Positions 17,513 through 27,630 are shown, counted from the stretch's first letter. The stretch is DNA of 64,000 bases from Streptomyces caatingaensis (GCF_001187435.1 NZ_LFXA01000002.1:1240001-1304000); one strand, 5' to 3'. The notes: generated by a model from the sequence alone, not told the origin. A program made the numbers and translations.

Positions 17513-19645
17513 ATGACGGGAACGACCTCCGCGGACGCCACGGACACCCACTGCCCCTACTGCGCGCTCCAGTGCGGCATGCGGCTGCGCCGCACCGGCC
17601 GCGACGGGCCGGGCGGGCCCGCCGTGGAGGTGGACGAGCGGCCCGGCTTCCCGGTCAACCGGGGCGCCCTGTGCGGCAAGGGCCGTTCGGCCGCCGCCGT
17701 CCTCGCCCCGCACCTGCGCCTCACCGAGCCGCTGGTGCGCGACCGGCGCACCGGCCTCCTGCGCCCGGCCGGCTGGGACGAGGCCCTGGACCGGGCCGCG
17801 GACGGACTGGCCGGGACGGCCGCCCGCCACGGCCGCGACGCCGTCGGCGTCTTCGGCGGCGGCGGGCTGACCAACGAGAAGGCGTACCTGCTCGGCAAGT
17901 TCGCACGCGTCGCGCTGCGCACCCCGCACATCGACTACAACGGCAGGTTCTGCATGGCGTCCGCCGCGGCCGGGCAGCGCGCGGCCTTCGGGCTCGACCG
18001 CGGGCTGCCGTTCCCGCTGGAGGACGTCGCCCGCACCGGCTGCCTCGTGATCGCCGGCGGCAACCCGGCCGACACCATGCCGCCCGCCCTGCGCCACCTG
18101 CGCGCCCAGCGGGAGGCCGGCGGCCGGCTGATCGTCGTCGACCCGCGCCGCACCCGGACCGCCGAGGACGCCGACCTGCACCTGCGGCCCGCGCCCGGCA
18201 CGGACCAGGCGCTCGCCCTCGCCCTGCTCCACCTGGTGATCGCCGAGGGACGGGTGGACGAGGCGTTCGTCGCGGCCCGCACGACGGGGTACGCGCGCGC
18301 CCGCGCCGCCGCCATGGCCCACTGGCCCGAACGGGCCGAACGCATCACCGGCGTACCGGTCACCGCCATGCGGCGGGCCGTGGAGATGTTCTGCGACGCC
18401 CCCAGCGGCATGGTCCTCACCGCGCGCGGCAGCGAACAGCACAGCAAGGGGACCGACACCGTCGGCGCCTGGATCAACCTGTGCCTGGCCACCGGCCGGG
18501 CCGGCCGCCCGTACAGCGGCTACGGCTGCCTGACCGGGCAGGGCAACGGGCAGGGCGGGCGCGAACACGGCCAGAAGGCCGACCAGTTGCCCGGCTACCG
18601 GTCGATCACCGACCCCGCCGCCCGGGCGCACGTCGCCCGGGTGTGGGGTGTGGACCCCGACAGCCTGCCCGGCCCCGGGCGCAGCGCCTACGAACTCCTC
18701 GACTCGCTCGGCACCGACGGCGGCGTCCGCGCCCTGCTGCTCATGGGCTCCAACCCCGTCGTCTCCGCCCCGCACGCCTCCCACGTCACCGAGCGGCTGC
18801 GGGCCCTGGACCACCTGGTCGTCTGCGACGTCGTACGGTCCGAGACCGCCGAACTCGCCGACGTCGTCCTGCCCACCGCCCAATGGGCCGAGGAGGACGG
18901 CACGATGACCAACCTGGAGGGCCGGGTGATCCTGCGGCAGGCCGCCCTCGACCCGCCGCCCGGCGTACGCACGGACCTCCACGTCCTGCGGGCGCTCGCC
19001 GCGCGGCTCGGCCACACCACCGGCTTCCCGGACGCCGCCGGGGAGGTCTTCGAGGAGCTGCGCGCCGCGTCCGCGGGCGGGCAGGCCGACTACGCGGGCA
19101 TCAGCTACGACCGGATCCGGGCCGGGGACGGCGTCTTCTGGCCCTGCCCGGACGCCGGGCACCCCGGCACGCCGCGGCTGTTCCTCGACCGCTTCGCCAC
19201 GCCCGACGGGCGCGCCCGCTTCGCCGACGTCTCCTACCGGCCCGCCGCCGAGGAGCCGGACGCGCGCTATCCGCTGCGGCTCACCACCGGCCGGGTGCTC
19301 GCCCAGTACCAGAGCGGCGCCCAGACCCGGCGCACGCCCGAGCTCGAACGGGCCGCGCCCGGGCCGTTCGTCGAGCTCCACCCGCGCCTGGCCGCGCGGC
19401 TGGGCGTCGCCGACGGCGACCCGCTGACCGTCACCAGCCGCCGCGGCCGCGTCACCGCGCCCGCCGTGGTGACCGGCGCCATACGGCCCGACACCGTCTT
19501 CATGCCCTTCCACTGGCCCGGGCCCGGGCGGGCCAACACCCTCACCAACCCCGCGCTCGACCCGGTCTCCCGGATGCCGGAGTTCAAGGTGTGCGCGGTG
19601 CGGGTGGAACGGGCGGGCGGGCCGGCGGGGGAGGGGACGCCGTGA
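17513..19645 (+). CDS. nasC: Assimilatory nitrate reductase, molybdopterin catalytic subunit
   Basis: 710-aa molybdopterin-bisMGD oxidoreductase reducing nitrate to nitrite in the cytoplasm. An N-terminal [4Fe-4S] motif, Cys14-x2-Cys17-x3-Cys21 and Cys54 (CPYCALQC...CGKG), is followed by the molybdopterin domains (YNGRFCMASAAAG, GGNPADTMPP, SNPVVSAPHASH) and the C-terminal molydopterin-dinucleotide binding domain (LTTGRVLAQYQSG). There is no signal peptide, consistent with an assimilatory enzyme. A [2Fe-2S] C-terminal domain seen in some homologues is absent. No clear Shine-Dalgarno precedes ATG 17513. Its stop overlaps the next start (GTGA), so the two are coupled. Confidence 0.93.
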   Translation: MTGTTSADATDTHCPYCALQCGMRLRRTGRDGPGGPAVEVDERPGFPVNRGALCGKGRSAAAVLAPHLRLTEPLVRDRRTGLLRPAGWDEALDRAADGLAGTAARHGRDAVGVFGGGGLTNEKAYLLGKFARVALRTPHIDYNGRFCMASAAAGQRAAFGLDRGLPFPLEDVARTGCLVIAGGNPADTMPPALRHLRAQREAGGRLIVVDPRRTRTAEDADLHLRPAPGTDQALALALLHLVIAEGRVDEAFVAARTTGYARARAAAMAHWPERAERITGVPVTAMRRAVEMFCDAPSGMVLTARGSEQHSKGTDTVGAWINLCLATGRAGRPYSGYGCLTGQGNGQGGREHGQKADQLPGYRSITDPAARAHVARVWGVDPDSLPGPGRSAYELLDSLGTDGGVRALLLMGSNPVVSAPHASHVTERLRALDHLVVCDVVRSETAELADVVLPTAQWAEEDGTMTNLEGRVILRQAALDPPPGVRTDLHVLRALAARLGHTTGFPDAAGEVFEELRAASAGGQADYAGISYDRIRAGDGVFWPCPDAGHPGTPRLFLDRFATPDGRARFADVSYRPAAEEPDARYPLRLTTGRVLAQYQSGAQTRRTPELERAAPGPFVELHPRLAARLGVADGDPLTVTSRRGRVTAPAVVTGAIRPDTVFMPFHWPGPGRANTLTNPALDPVSRMPEFKVCAVRVERAGGPAGEGTP

Positions 19646-20829
19646 GGGACACACCGCGCCGGATCGCCGTCGTGGGCGCCGGCATGGCCGCCGCCCGCTT
19701 CGCCGCACGGCTCCTCGCGCTGACACCGCCCGGCGGCGCGGAGGTCACGCTGTACGGGGCCGAGCCGTGCGGGCCGTACAACCGGGCGCTGCTCGTCGGG
19801 GCGTTGCGGGGGCGGCCCGCGCCCGGGGAACTCGGGCTGCCGGCCGGCGGGGCGACGGTGCGCACGGGGACGGAGGTCGTCGCCGTCGACGTCGCCGCCC
19901 GTACGCTGCGCACGGCTCGCGGGCTGACCGCCGCGTACGACGCGCTCGTCCTCGCCACGGGCGCCGAGCCCGTGGTGCCCGCGCTGCGCGGGCCCCTCCC
20001 GCGCGCCGGCGTCCACCTGCTGCGCACCCTCGCGGACCGCGGGCGCCTCGCCGACGCGGCGCGGGACGCGCGGACGGTCCTGGTGGTGGGCGGCGGGGCG
20101 CTCGGCGTCGGGGTCGCGCGGGCGCTCGCGCGGCCGGGGGTCGAGGTGCATCTGGCGCTCGGCGCCTCCGGTCTGATGGGACGTCACCTGGACGCCGGGG
20201 GAGCGGCGGCGGTGCGGCGGGCGCTGGAAGGGGCGGGCGTGACCGTGCACGCGGGGCCCGTCGTGCGGCTGCTCGGCGACGCGCGCGTCGCCGGGGCCGA
20301 ACTCGCCGACGGCGGGCGGCTGGACGTCCGGCTCGCCGTCCTCGCCTGCGGGGTCCGCCCCCGCGTCGCGCTGGCGCGGCAGGCCGGGCTGTCGGTGGCC
20401 TCCGGGGTGGTCGTGGACGACGGGCTCGCCGCGTCCGCGCCCGGCGTCCACGCGATCGGCGACTGCGCCGAGCACCGCGGCGTCGTCCACGGGCGGGCCG
20501 AGGCCGCCTGGGACCAGGCGGACGTCCTGGCCGCCCGGCTCTCGGGCGCGGACCCGGACGCGCTCTGCGCGGCCTCCGCGCCGTATCTCCGGCTCAGCGT
20601 CGGCGAGTTGGAGGTGGCGGCCTTCGGGGAGTCGGCGGGGGAGGGGACGGGGGCGGTCATGCTCTCGGACGCCCGGGGCGGGACGTACCGGAGGCTGGTG
20701 CTGCGGGGGGAGGCCGTGGTGGGCGCGGTGCTGGTGGGGGACGTGGGAGCGGTCGGGGATGTGGGGCGGGTCGTGGAGTGGGGGGAGGGGGTGGAGGGGG
20801 ACGCGGTGCGGCTGCTCTGGGGAGGGTGA
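19642..20829 (+). CDS. FAD-dependent pyridine nucleotide oxidoreductase of the nitrate reductase system
   Basis: 395-aa class-I-like reductase. FAD motif VVGAGMAAARFA at residues 10-21, GPYNRALL near 47, the NAD(P) motif VLVVGGGALGVG around 145-156, and the second FAD motif PGVHAIGDCAEH around 270. It matches the N-terminal FAD/NAD domain of NirB or NasB and probably passes electrons from NAD(P)H to the nitrate reductase. GTG 19642 overlaps the nasC stop by 4 bp, so translation is coupled. The extreme C-terminus is rich in GGGG-type codons and slightly lower in quality. Confidence 0.88.
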   Translation: MRDTPRRIAVVGAGMAAARFAARLLALTPPGGAEVTLYGAEPCGPYNRALLVGALRGRPAPGELGLPAGGATVRTGTEVVAVDVAARTLRTARGLTAAYDALVLATGAEPVVPALRGPLPRAGVHLLRTLADRGRLADAARDARTVLVVGGGALGVGVARALARPGVEVHLALGASGLMGRHLDAGGAAAVRRALEGAGVTVHAGPVVRLLGDARVAGAELADGGRLDVRLAVLACGVRPRVALARQAGLSVASGVVVDDGLAASAPGVHAIGDCAEHRGVVHGRAEAAWDQADVLAARLSGADPDALCAASAPYLRLSVGELEVAAFGESAGEGTGAVMLSDARGGTYRRLVLRGEAVVGAVLVGDVGAVGDVGRVVEWGEGVEGDAVRLLWGG

Positions 20830-20970
20830 GCCGTCCCCGCCCCGCCGTCCTCGCGGCGGAGCCGCGTCGCCCCGCGCGGCAGCGCGTGGGAAACGGTGAC
20901 AGGGCGGGGCCGGGGCGAATCCCCTCTCCCGCGTGCGCCCGGCACGCGCCGCCCACGCGCACCGGCCCCG

Positions 20971-21040
20971 ACAGATACGACTCGACAGATACGACTCGAC
21001 GGACCCGACTCGACGGACCCGACTCGACGGATCCGGCCCG
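20971..21040 (+). repeat. 14-bp tandem repeat upstream of nirB
   Basis: Five head-to-tail 14-mers: two of ACAGATACGACTCG (20971-20984, 20985-20998), two of ACGGACCCGACTCG (20999-21012, 21013-21026) and a degenerate ACGGATCCGGCCCG (21027-21040). They lie in the 253-bp gap between the FAD reductase and nirB, 43 bp before the nirB start. The paired variants suggest slippage after divergence. A leader or operator role is possible. Confidence 0.85.
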
Positions 21041-21082
21041 GCAGATCGACTCCTCAACTCCACGCAAGGGAAAGGCAGACCG

Positions 21083-23638
21083 ATGGCCCGCACACCCCAC
21101 CTCCTCCTCGTCGGCCACGGCATGGTGGGCCAGCACTTCCTCCAGACCCTCACCCGCCGCGGCGGCGCCCACCGCATCACCGTCCTCGCCGAGGAACCCC
21201 GTCCCGCCTACGACCGCGTCCACCTCACCTCCCTCTTCTCCGGGACCACCGAGCGGGAACTCTCCCTCTGGGAGGAGGAGTTCGGCCGGCAGCACGGCAT
21301 CGACCTCCGCCTCGGCGACCCCGCCACGGCGATCGACCGGGAGGCCCGGACGGTCACCACCCGCTCGGGGGCGGTGGCCGGCTACGACACCCTCGTCCTG
21401 GCCACCGGTTCCCGCCCGTTCGTGCCGCCCGTGGAGGGCCGCGACACCCCCGGCTGCTTCGTCTACCGCACCGTCGAGGACGTCATGGCCGTCCGCGCCC
21501 GCGCCCGGCACGCCACGGCGGGGGTCGTCGTCGGCGGCGGACTGCTCGGTCTGGAGGCGGCGGGGGCGCTGCACGCGATGGGACTGGCCACGCACGTCGT
21601 GGAGTTCGCGCCGCGGCTGATGGCGGCGCAGGTGGACGACGGCGGCGGCAGCGCCCTGCGCCGCAGGGTCGAGCAGCTGGGCGTCGTCGTGCACACCGGC
21701 GTCGCCGCCCGCGGCGTCGAGGCGGGTGAGGACGGCACCGTCCACCGCGTGACCCTCACCGACGGCACCGTGATCGACTGCGGGCTCGTCGTCTTCTCCG
21801 CCGGCGTCCGCCCCCGCGACGACCTCGCCCGCGCCTGCGGCCTGCCGGTCGGCGAGCGCGGCGGCGTCGTCGTCGACAAGGGCTGCCGCACCGCCGACCC
21901 CGCCGTCTACGCCATCGGCGAGTGCGCCCTCACCAGCGACGGCAAGGTGCACGGCCTGGTCGCCCCCGGCTACTCGATGGCCGAGGCGGCCGCGGGGCGG
22001 ATCACGGAGGAGAGCGGCGAGTTCACCGGCTCGTACCCCGCCGCGAGCCTCAAGCTCCTCGGCGTGGACGTGGCCGGCTTCGGCGACGCCCACGCCACCG
22101 GCGACGACGCCCTGGAGGTCACCTACGCCGACAGCCGCGCCGACGTCTACAAGAAGCTGCTGCTGACCCCCGACGGCCGCCTCCTCGGCGGCGTCCTCGT
22201 CGGCGACACCAGCGCCTACGACGTGCTGCGGCCGCTCGCCGCCGCGGGCGCGCCGCTCACGAGCCCGCCCGAGGCCCTCCTGTTCCCCGGGGGCGACGCG
22301 TCCGGCGCGCCGTCCGGCCCGGCGGGCCTGCCGGACGAGGCCCTGATCTGCTCCTGCCACCACGTCACCAAGGCCACGATCTGCGCGGCCGTCTCCGAGC
22401 AGGGCTGCACGGACGTCCGCGCCGTCAAGCGGTGCACACACGCCGGCACCGGCTGCGGCTCGTGCACCGGGCTGCTGACGAAGCTCGTCGAGAGCACGCT
22501 GAGCCGGAGCGGGGTGGCCGTCGCCACCGGGCTGTGCGAACACTTCCCGCAGACCCGCCCGGAGCTCTACGAGATCGTCCGCACGCACGGCGTCACGACC
22601 TTCTCCCGCCTCATCGACGAACACGGAAACGGCGGTGACGGCTGCGAAGTCTGCAAACCCACCGTCGCCTCCATCCTCGCCTCCCTCAACCCCCGCCTGG
22701 GCAACTCCGTCCACATCCTCGACGGCGAACAGGCCGCCCTCCAGGACACCAACGACCACTTCCTCGCCAACCTCCAGCGCAACGGCTCCTACTCCGTCGT
22801 CCCCCGCATCCCCGCCGGTGAGATCACCCCCGAGGGACTGATCACCATCGGCGAGATCGCCCGCGACTTCGGCCTCTACACCAAGATCACCGGCGGGCAG
22901 CGGATCGACATGTTCGGCGCCACCGTCGACCAGCTCCCGCACATCTGGCGCCGCCTCGTCGACGCCGGCTTCGAGTCCGGCCACGCCTACGGCAAGGCCC
23001 TGCGCACCGTGAAGTCCTGCGTGGGCACGGACTGGTGCCGCTTCGGCGTCCAGGACTCCGTCGCCCTCGCCATCGAACTCGAACTGCGCTACCGGGGCCT
23101 GCGCTCCCCCCACAAGATCAAGGCCGCCGTCAGCGGTTGCGCCCGCGAATGCGCCGAGGCGCGCGGCAAGGACTTCGGCGTCATCGCCACCTCCGCCGGC
23201 TGGAACCTCTACGTCGGCGGCAACGGCGGCATGACCCCCCGCCACGCCGACCTGCTCATCGCCGACGCCGACCACGACACCCTCGTCCGCACCATCGACC
23301 GCTTCCTGATGTTCTACATCGGCACCGCCGACCGCCTGGAGCGCACGGCCCCCTGGATCGAGCGCATGGAGGGCGGCCTCGACCACCTGCGCTCGGTGAT
23401 CGTGGACGACGCGCTGGGCATCTGCGCCGACCTCGACGCCCTCATGGCCCGGCACGTCGACACCTACGAGGACGAGTGGCGCGCCACCCTGGAGGACCCC
23501 GAACGGCTGCGCCGCTTCGCCTCGTTCGTCAACGCCCCGGGCACCCCCGACCCCACCGTGCGCTTCGTCACCGAGCGGGGGCAGATCCGCCCGGCCCCCG
23601 TCCTGCTGCCCGTGCCCGAGCCGGCGGTGGCCCGGTGA
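21083..23638 (+). CDS. nirB: Nitrite reductase large subunit, NAD(P)H-dependent
   Basis: 851-aa siroheme enzyme reducing nitrite to ammonium. Order of domains: FAD/NAD(P) domain (GHGMVG at 11-16, VVVGGGLLGLEAAG near 148-161, YAIGECA at 276-282), a BFD-type [2Fe-2S] domain with Cys423, Cys425, Cys458 and Cys461, a second CEVC pair near 521, then the sulfite/nitrite reductase ferredoxin-like and siroheme domains with Cys646, Cys652, Cys686 and Cys690. All cluster ligands are intact. ATG 21083 has AAGGGAAAGG upstream. Its stop overlaps the nirD start by 4 bp. Confidence 0.96.
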   Translation: MARTPHLLLVGHGMVGQHFLQTLTRRGGAHRITVLAEEPRPAYDRVHLTSLFSGTTERELSLWEEEFGRQHGIDLRLGDPATAIDREARTVTTRSGAVAGYDTLVLATGSRPFVPPVEGRDTPGCFVYRTVEDVMAVRARARHATAGVVVGGGLLGLEAAGALHAMGLATHVVEFAPRLMAAQVDDGGGSALRRRVEQLGVVVHTGVAARGVEAGEDGTVHRVTLTDGTVIDCGLVVFSAGVRPRDDLARACGLPVGERGGVVVDKGCRTADPAVYAIGECALTSDGKVHGLVAPGYSMAEAAAGRITEESGEFTGSYPAASLKLLGVDVAGFGDAHATGDDALEVTYADSRADVYKKLLLTPDGRLLGGVLVGDTSAYDVLRPLAAAGAPLTSPPEALLFPGGDASGAPSGPAGLPDEALICSCHHVTKATICAAVSEQGCTDVRAVKRCTHAGTGCGSCTGLLTKLVESTLSRSGVAVATGLCEHFPQTRPELYEIVRTHGVTTFSRLIDEHGNGGDGCEVCKPTVASILASLNPRLGNSVHILDGEQAALQDTNDHFLANLQRNGSYSVVPRIPAGEITPEGLITIGEIARDFGLYTKITGGQRIDMFGATVDQLPHIWRRLVDAGFESGHAYGKALRTVKSCVGTDWCRFGVQDSVALAIELELRYRGLRSPHKIKAAVSGCARECAEARGKDFGVIATSAGWNLYVGGNGGMTPRHADLLIADADHDTLVRTIDRFLMFYIGTADRLERTAPWIERMEGGLDHLRSVIVDDALGICADLDALMARHVDTYEDEWRATLEDPERLRRFASFVNAPGTPDPTVRFVTERGQIRPAPVLLPVPEPAVAR

Positions 23639-24003
23639 CCGCCCCGCTCACGGTCGAGGTCGACCTGGGCTCCGGGTGGACGCCGGTGTGCCGCTACGAC
23701 GACCTGGTCCCGGGCCGGGGCGCGGCCGCCCTCGTGGACGGCCGGCAGGTGGCGCTCTTCCGCGACCGCGCCGGAACGGTGTACGCGGTGGGCAACCTGG
23801 ACCCGTTCAGCGGGGCCCACGTGATCTCGCGCGGTCTGCTCGGCACCCGCGAGGGCGTGCCCGTCGTCGTCTCGCCCATGCACAAGCAGGCGTTCGACCT
23901 GCGGTCGGGCCACTGCCCGGACGAACCCGAGGGCCCCGACGGCACCCCGGCCCGGCTGCCCGTGTGGCCCGTCCGCCTCACCCCCGCCCCGTCCGCCCCC
24001 TGA
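23635..24003 (+). CDS. nirD: Nitrite reductase small subunit
   Basis: 122-aa Rieske-fold partner of NirB. As usual for NirD, the Rieske iron-sulfur ligands are lost: the position of the second CxxH motif reads SPMHKQAFDLRSGHC. The ALFRDRAGTVYAVGNLDPFSGA segment is typical. GTG 23635 overlaps the nirB stop (GTGA). The gene ends 16 bp before narK, with the GGGAGAG site of narK in between, so nirB-nirD-narK form one unit. Confidence 0.94.
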   Translation: MTAPLTVEVDLGSGWTPVCRYDDLVPGRGAAALVDGRQVALFRDRAGTVYAVGNLDPFSGAHVISRGLLGTREGVPVVVSPMHKQAFDLRSGHCPDEPEGPDGTPARLPVWPVRLTPAPSAP

Positions 24004-24019
24004 GCAGGGAGAGCCCCCC

Positions 24020-25384
24020 ATGAACCCCGTCCCCGCCCCCACCGCCTCCGCTCCCGCCCCCGCACCCGCCGCGCGCCGCCGCATCGACGAATGGCGTCCC
24101 GAGGACCCCGCGTTCTGGGCGGCCACGGGCGCGCGCGTCGCCCGCCGCAACCTGCTGTGGTCCGTCGTCTGCGAGCACATCGGCTTCTCCGTCTGGTCCC
24201 TGTGGTCGGTGCTCGTGCTCTTCCTCGGCCCCGAGTACGGCGTCGACCCGGCCGGCAAGTTCCTGCTGACGGCCGTGCCGACGCTGGTGGGCGCCGCCCT
24301 GCGGCTGCCGTACACCGTCGCCGTGACCGCCTTCGGCGGCCGCACCTGGACCGTCCTCAGCGCACTGCTCCTGCTGCTGCCCACGGCGCTCCTCGGCGTC
24401 CTGCTCCAACCCGGCGTCTCCTACGGCACGTTGCTCGTCACGGCGGCCGCCGCGGGCGTCGGCGGCGGGAACTTCGCGTCCTCGATGGCGAACATCAACG
24501 CCTTCTACCCCCAGCGCCTCAAGGGCCGCGCGCTCGGCATCAACGCCGGCGGCGGCAATCTCGGCGTCCCCGCCGTGCAGTTGCTCGGCCTGCTGGTCCT
24601 GGCGGCGGCCGGGGCCGGGCACCCGCGGCCGGTCGTGCTGGTCTACGTGCCGCTGATCGTCCTGGTGGCGCTGGGCGCGGCGCTGCGGATGGACAACCTG
24701 TCGGGGGTGCGGCCGGCCGGGCGGCCGCTGCGCGAGGTGGCCCGGCACGGGCACGCGTGGGCCCTCTCGCTGCTCTACATCGGCACGTTCGGCTCGTTCA
24801 TCGGCTTCGGGTTCGCCTTCGGGCAGGTGCTGCTGGTGCAGTTCCCGGACGCCTTCCCGACGCCCGTCCGGGCCGCCTCCCTCACCTTCCTGGGGCCGCT
24901 GCTGGGCTCACTGGCGCGGCCGCTGGGCGGGCACCTCGCGGACCGGCGGGGCGGCGCCCGCGTCACCTTCTGGACGTTCGCCGCGATGGCCGCGGGCGCC
25001 GGGCTCGTCCTGGTGGCCTCGCGGGAGGGCTCCCTGCCGCTGTTCCTCGCCGGCTTCGTCCTGCTCTTCGTCCTCAGCGGCCTCGGCAACGGGTCCGCCT
25101 ACAAGATGATCCCGGCCGTCTACCGGGCCGAGGCCCGGCGGCGGACCGAGCGCGGCGAGGACGCCGCGGCCGCCGACGCGCGTGCCCACCGGCACGCGAA
25201 CGCGCTGATGGGCATCGCGGGGGCGGTCGGGGCGCTCGGCGGCGTGCTGATCAACGTCGCCTTCCGCCAGGCGTTCCTGGCCGGCGGCACCGGCGAACCG
25301 GCCTATCTGGCCTTCCTCGCCTGGTACGTGCTGTGCCTGGCGGTCACCTGGGCGGTCTACCTGCGGCGGCCCGACACGGTGTGA
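24020..25384 (+). CDS. narK: Nitrate/nitrite transporter, MFS NarK/NasA type
   Basis: 454-aa inner membrane protein with 12 predicted helices. The nitrate signature is visible: [22 protein letters not shown] with the following [15 protein letters not shown] (first nitrate-signature motif, about residues 150-190) and [16 protein letters not shown] (second motif, about 355). An acidic/Arg-rich loop of about 25 residues after it ([18 protein letters not shown]) is common in actinobacterial members. It imports nitrate for the reductases encoded upstream. Its last 28 bp overlap the end of the convergent choice-of-anchor gene. Confidence 0.94.
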   Translation: MNPVPAPTASAPAPAPAARRRIDEWRPEDPAFWAATGARVARRNLLWSVVCEHIGFSVWSLWSVLVLFLGPEYGVDPAGKFLLTAVPTLVGAALRLPYTVAVTAFGGRTWTVLSALLLLLPTALLGVLLQPGVSYGTLLVTAAAAGVGGGNFASSMANINAFYPQRLKGRALGINAGGGNLGVPAVQLLGLLVLAAAGAGHPRPVVLVYVPLIVLVALGAALRMDNLSGVRPAGRPLREVARHGHAWALSLLYIGTFGSFIGFGFAFGQVLLVQFPDAFPTPVRAASLTFLGPLLGSLARPLGGHLADRRGGARVTFWTFAAMAAGAGLVLVASREGSLPLFLAGFVLLFVLSGLGNGSAYKMIPAVYRAEARRRTERGEDAAAADARAHRHANALMGIAGAVGALGGVLINVAFRQAFLAGGTGEPAYLAFLAWYVLCLAVTWAVYLRRPDTV

Positions 25385-27186
25385 GACGGCGCGGTGCGGG
25401 GCGCCCGGGCGTGCGGGGCGGGCTTGTGGTCCTTCCCGCCCTTGCCGCCCTTGCCCTGCTCGCCGGGGACGTTGGCGGCCTTGACCGTGATGCCCTGCGC
25501 CGCGTTGGCCGCGGTGAGCGTGAACGGGCCGAGGGCCGGGTTGGCCGGGTTGCGGTAGCCCTCGGGGACGGCGGTCTCCAGCAGGTAGTACGAGCCTGTC
25601 GGCAGGTTGGTGAAGGTGCACCGCCCCTGGGCGTCCGTGGCGCAGCCGGTCTCGACGCGCCGGTCGGCGCCGGGGCCGTTGAACTGGAGCCCGGCCCGGC
25701 CGTTCGTCTCCTGCCACAGCTCGAACACCGCGCCCTGGAGCGGCCGTCGGGTGCGCGCGTCCTGCTTCTCCAGGACGATCGAGCCGTGCGGCTCCTCCGG
25801 TTTGACGTCCGTGGCGAGGGCGGTGACGCCCGTCCCGGCGTTCTGCGCCGTGAGGGACAGCGGGCCGAAGACGCCCGGGGCGGGGACGAGGTAGCCGGGC
25901 GGCGCCTGGACCTCCTGCCAGTAGTACGTGCCGAGTTCGACCGTGGCGCCGCACACGCCGGTCGCTTCGGTGGTGCAGGGAGCGCCGACGGCCGTGTCGG
26001 CGCCCGCCCCCGTCGTCTGCGCCCCCGGGACGCCGTTGGTCTCCCGCCACAGCTGGAAGCGGGCCCCCGGCAGGACGGCGTGCGTCACGGCGTCCTGCTT
26101 GACGACGGACACCCGGCCGGTCACCGGGGGCGGGGGAGCGGAGCCGCAGTCCGGCAGGTCGCCGTCGAACGGGTAGGCGTGGAACTCCTGGCCGCCGCCG
26201 CCCGTCGCCGCGGAGGTGTGCGTCAGCGAACCGGCCGTCAGGAAATGGCCGTTGATGCCCGGGAGCGACACCGTCGTCCCGCTGGAGGGCGTGCCGACGA
26301 GGAAGCTGCCCTGGAACTGGCCCGTGCCCTTCAGCTCCACCCGCGTCGCGTCCGGGATGTTCCACAGCAGCCGCTCGCGCAGCCGGTTGAAGGCGTTGTC
26401 GTCGGTGAGCGTGCCGCTGTAGGTGTTGATGACGCGGGCCCCGCCGAGGAGGTTGACGAGCACCGTGGCACCGTCGGGAACGGCCGTGAACCGGACGCCC
26501 TCCTGGCCGCCGTCGCGTCCCGTGATGTCGAAGTCGACGTCGAACACCTGGAGTCGTGACGTGCCGTCGCCGGTGAACACGGTCTCCGAACCGGTGTTGA
26601 CCGCCGTCCCCGTAGCGGGCCGCCCCCGGCCGTCGGCGCCGTGCGCGTAGCAGCGGGAGGCGGCGGAGAGCTGGTCCCGCAGGCCCGCGTAGGGCTGTAC
26701 GGCGGCGGGGTCCCCGATGCTGCGCCCGATGACCGTACCGGAGGCCGGGCCGGCGTGCCGGACCACGCCGCGCTCCGCGTCGAGCCGCTGGCCCGGGGCG
26801 ACGGTGACGGAGCCGCCGGTCGTCAGCCAGTCCGCGCCGTCCGGCGGCGGGACGCGTGAACCGACGCCGGCCAGGCCGATGTTGTAGAGAGCGCCGCCGG
26901 CCGTCTTGTTCTGGTCGAACGAGCCGAGGGTGACGACGCGTCCCTCGGCCTCGGCGGCGGCACCGCGGACGAGGAAGTCGCCGCCGACGAAGATGTTGAT
27001 CCCGTTGTCGCGGCCGGCGATCGGGCCGTTGCCGACGGGCGGGTAGGCGGCGGGGCACTGCCCCGGCACGCACGGGCCGAGCCCGCCGGGGAGGGGAGCG
27101 GGAACGGCGGGCGGGGCCAGCGGTCCCGCGACGGCGAAGGCGGTCAGCGCGGCGACGGCCGCCGCGCGCCATGAGGGTCTGAGCAC
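25357..27186 (-). CDS. Secreted choice-of-anchor A protein with two SpaA-like domains
   Basis: 609-aa exported surface or matrix protein. Signal peptide 1-30 (starting LRPSWRAAA) is followed by a choice-of-anchor A domain (about 40-355, with [15 protein letters not shown] and [12 protein letters not shown]) and two SpaA/Cna-B prealbumin-like domains (about 362-465 and 470-575), each with a KQDA... start and a GTYYWQE or GSYYLLE motif whose Glu often forms isopeptide bonds. The C-terminus is a [11 protein letters not shown] tail with no LPXTG motif or membrane helix, so sortase anchoring is not expected. GTG 27186 with GTGAGGAC upstream is preferred over ATG 27240, since it places the signal peptide at the N-terminus. 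Confidence 0.85.
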   Translation of the reverse strand: MLRPSWRAAAVAALTAFAVAGPLAPPAVPAPLPGGLGPCVPGQCPAAYPPVGNGPIAGRDNGINIFVGGDFLVRGAAAEAEGRVVTLGSFDQNKTAGGALYNIGLAGVGSRVPPPDGADWLTTGGSVTVAPGQRLDAERGVVRHAGPASGTVIGRSIGDPAAVQPYAGLRDQLSAASRCYAHGADGRGRPATGTAVNTGSETVFTGDGTSRLQVFDVDFDITGRDGGQEGVRFTAVPDGATVLVNLLGGARVINTYSGTLTDDNAFNRLRERLLWNIPDATRVELKGTGQFQGSFLVGTPSSGTTVSLPGINGHFLTAGSLTHTSAATGGGGQEFHAYPFDGDLPDCGSAPPPPVTGRVSVVKQDAVTHAVLPGARFQLWRETNGVPGAQTTGAGADTAVGAPCTTEATGVCGATVELGTYYWQEVQAPPGYLVPAPGVFGPLSLTAQNAGTGVTALATDVKPEEPHGSIVLEKQDARTRRPLQGAVFELWQETNGRAGLQFNGPGADRRVETGCATDAQGRCTFTNLPTGSYYLLETAVPEGYRNPANPALGPFTLTAANAAQGITVKAANVPGEQGKGGKGGKDHKPAPHARAPRTAPSHTVSGRRR

Positions 27187-27410
27187 GGTGTCCTCACCAT
27201 CGGGGTCGAGCGGTGTGTTTTTCGTATCGATCGTGACCATATGTCGATGAATTGCCCGGCTCGCCGCGCCGGAGGAATGGCCCATTCAGCCGAGAAGGGT
27301 AAATATCCGAACATTTAGCCGCAGGATCGATTTTTCTCACACGAACGGGTGAGGATGTGCGTATCTGTGGACGGGAGGGGGCAACCACGGGGCGACTCGC
27401 ACAAAACGCC

Positions 27411-27427
27411 GAGTTGTCGATCAACTC
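27411..27427. promoter_or_regulatory. inverted repeat upstream of the 59-aa peptide gene
   Basis: GAGTTG (27411-27416) and CAACTC (27422-27427) flank TCGAT, ending 23 bp before the start codon of the peptide gene. The AT-richer 27250-27420 stretch is the shared promoter region with the divergent surface-protein gene. Confidence 0.4.
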
Positions 27428-27450
27428 CCGTGACAGGAAGGGGAATTGTC

Positions 27451-27630
27451 ATGCGTCGTCGTTTCGCCATCGGCGTCCTGGCCGTGGCCGCGCTACTCGG
27501 AGCCCTGGCCACCCCGGCCGGAGCCGAGGACTGGGGGAAGGGCGGTGGCGGCGGGGAGTCCTGCATCACCAACCAGGCCCACAACCTCGTCGGTGTCGCC
27601 CTCACCTGCTCCCCGATCTCCGTCCTCTAG
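27451..27630 (+). CDS. Small secreted peptide, two cysteines (hypothetical)
   Basis: 59 aa: a clean signal peptide (MRRRFAIGVLAVAALLGAL, cleavage after TPAGA at about residue 25) and a mature peptide of about 34 residues made of a Gly-rich linker (WGKGGGGG) and a hydrophobic end with two Cys 15 residues apart (SCITNQAHNLVGVALTC). The spacing allows one disulfide. It resembles in design, not in sequence, small surface-active Streptomyces peptides such as chaplins. The ribosome-binding site AGGAAGGGGAA is strong. It is divergent from the SpaA-domain surface protein. Confidence 0.75.
   Translation: MRRRFAIGVLAVAALLGALATPAGAEDWGKGGGGGESCITNQAHNLVGVALTCSPISVL

Noticed and set aside
20971..21040. 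Possible CRISPR array
   Set aside because: The 14-bp units are directly adjacent without unique spacers and no cas gene is present.
20657..23455. 932-codon open frame antisense to nirB, and similar long antisense frames at 4336-6285, 17420-19726 and 53849-55873
   Set aside because: Their residues are Gly/Asp/Val/Arg-biased as expected for the mirror frame of high-GC3 genes; the plus-strand genes have clear motifs and the antisense products have none.
27451..27630. Lanthipeptide or lasso precursor
   Set aside because: It has a Sec signal peptide and no maturation genes are adjacent; a secreted disulfide peptide is the simpler reading.
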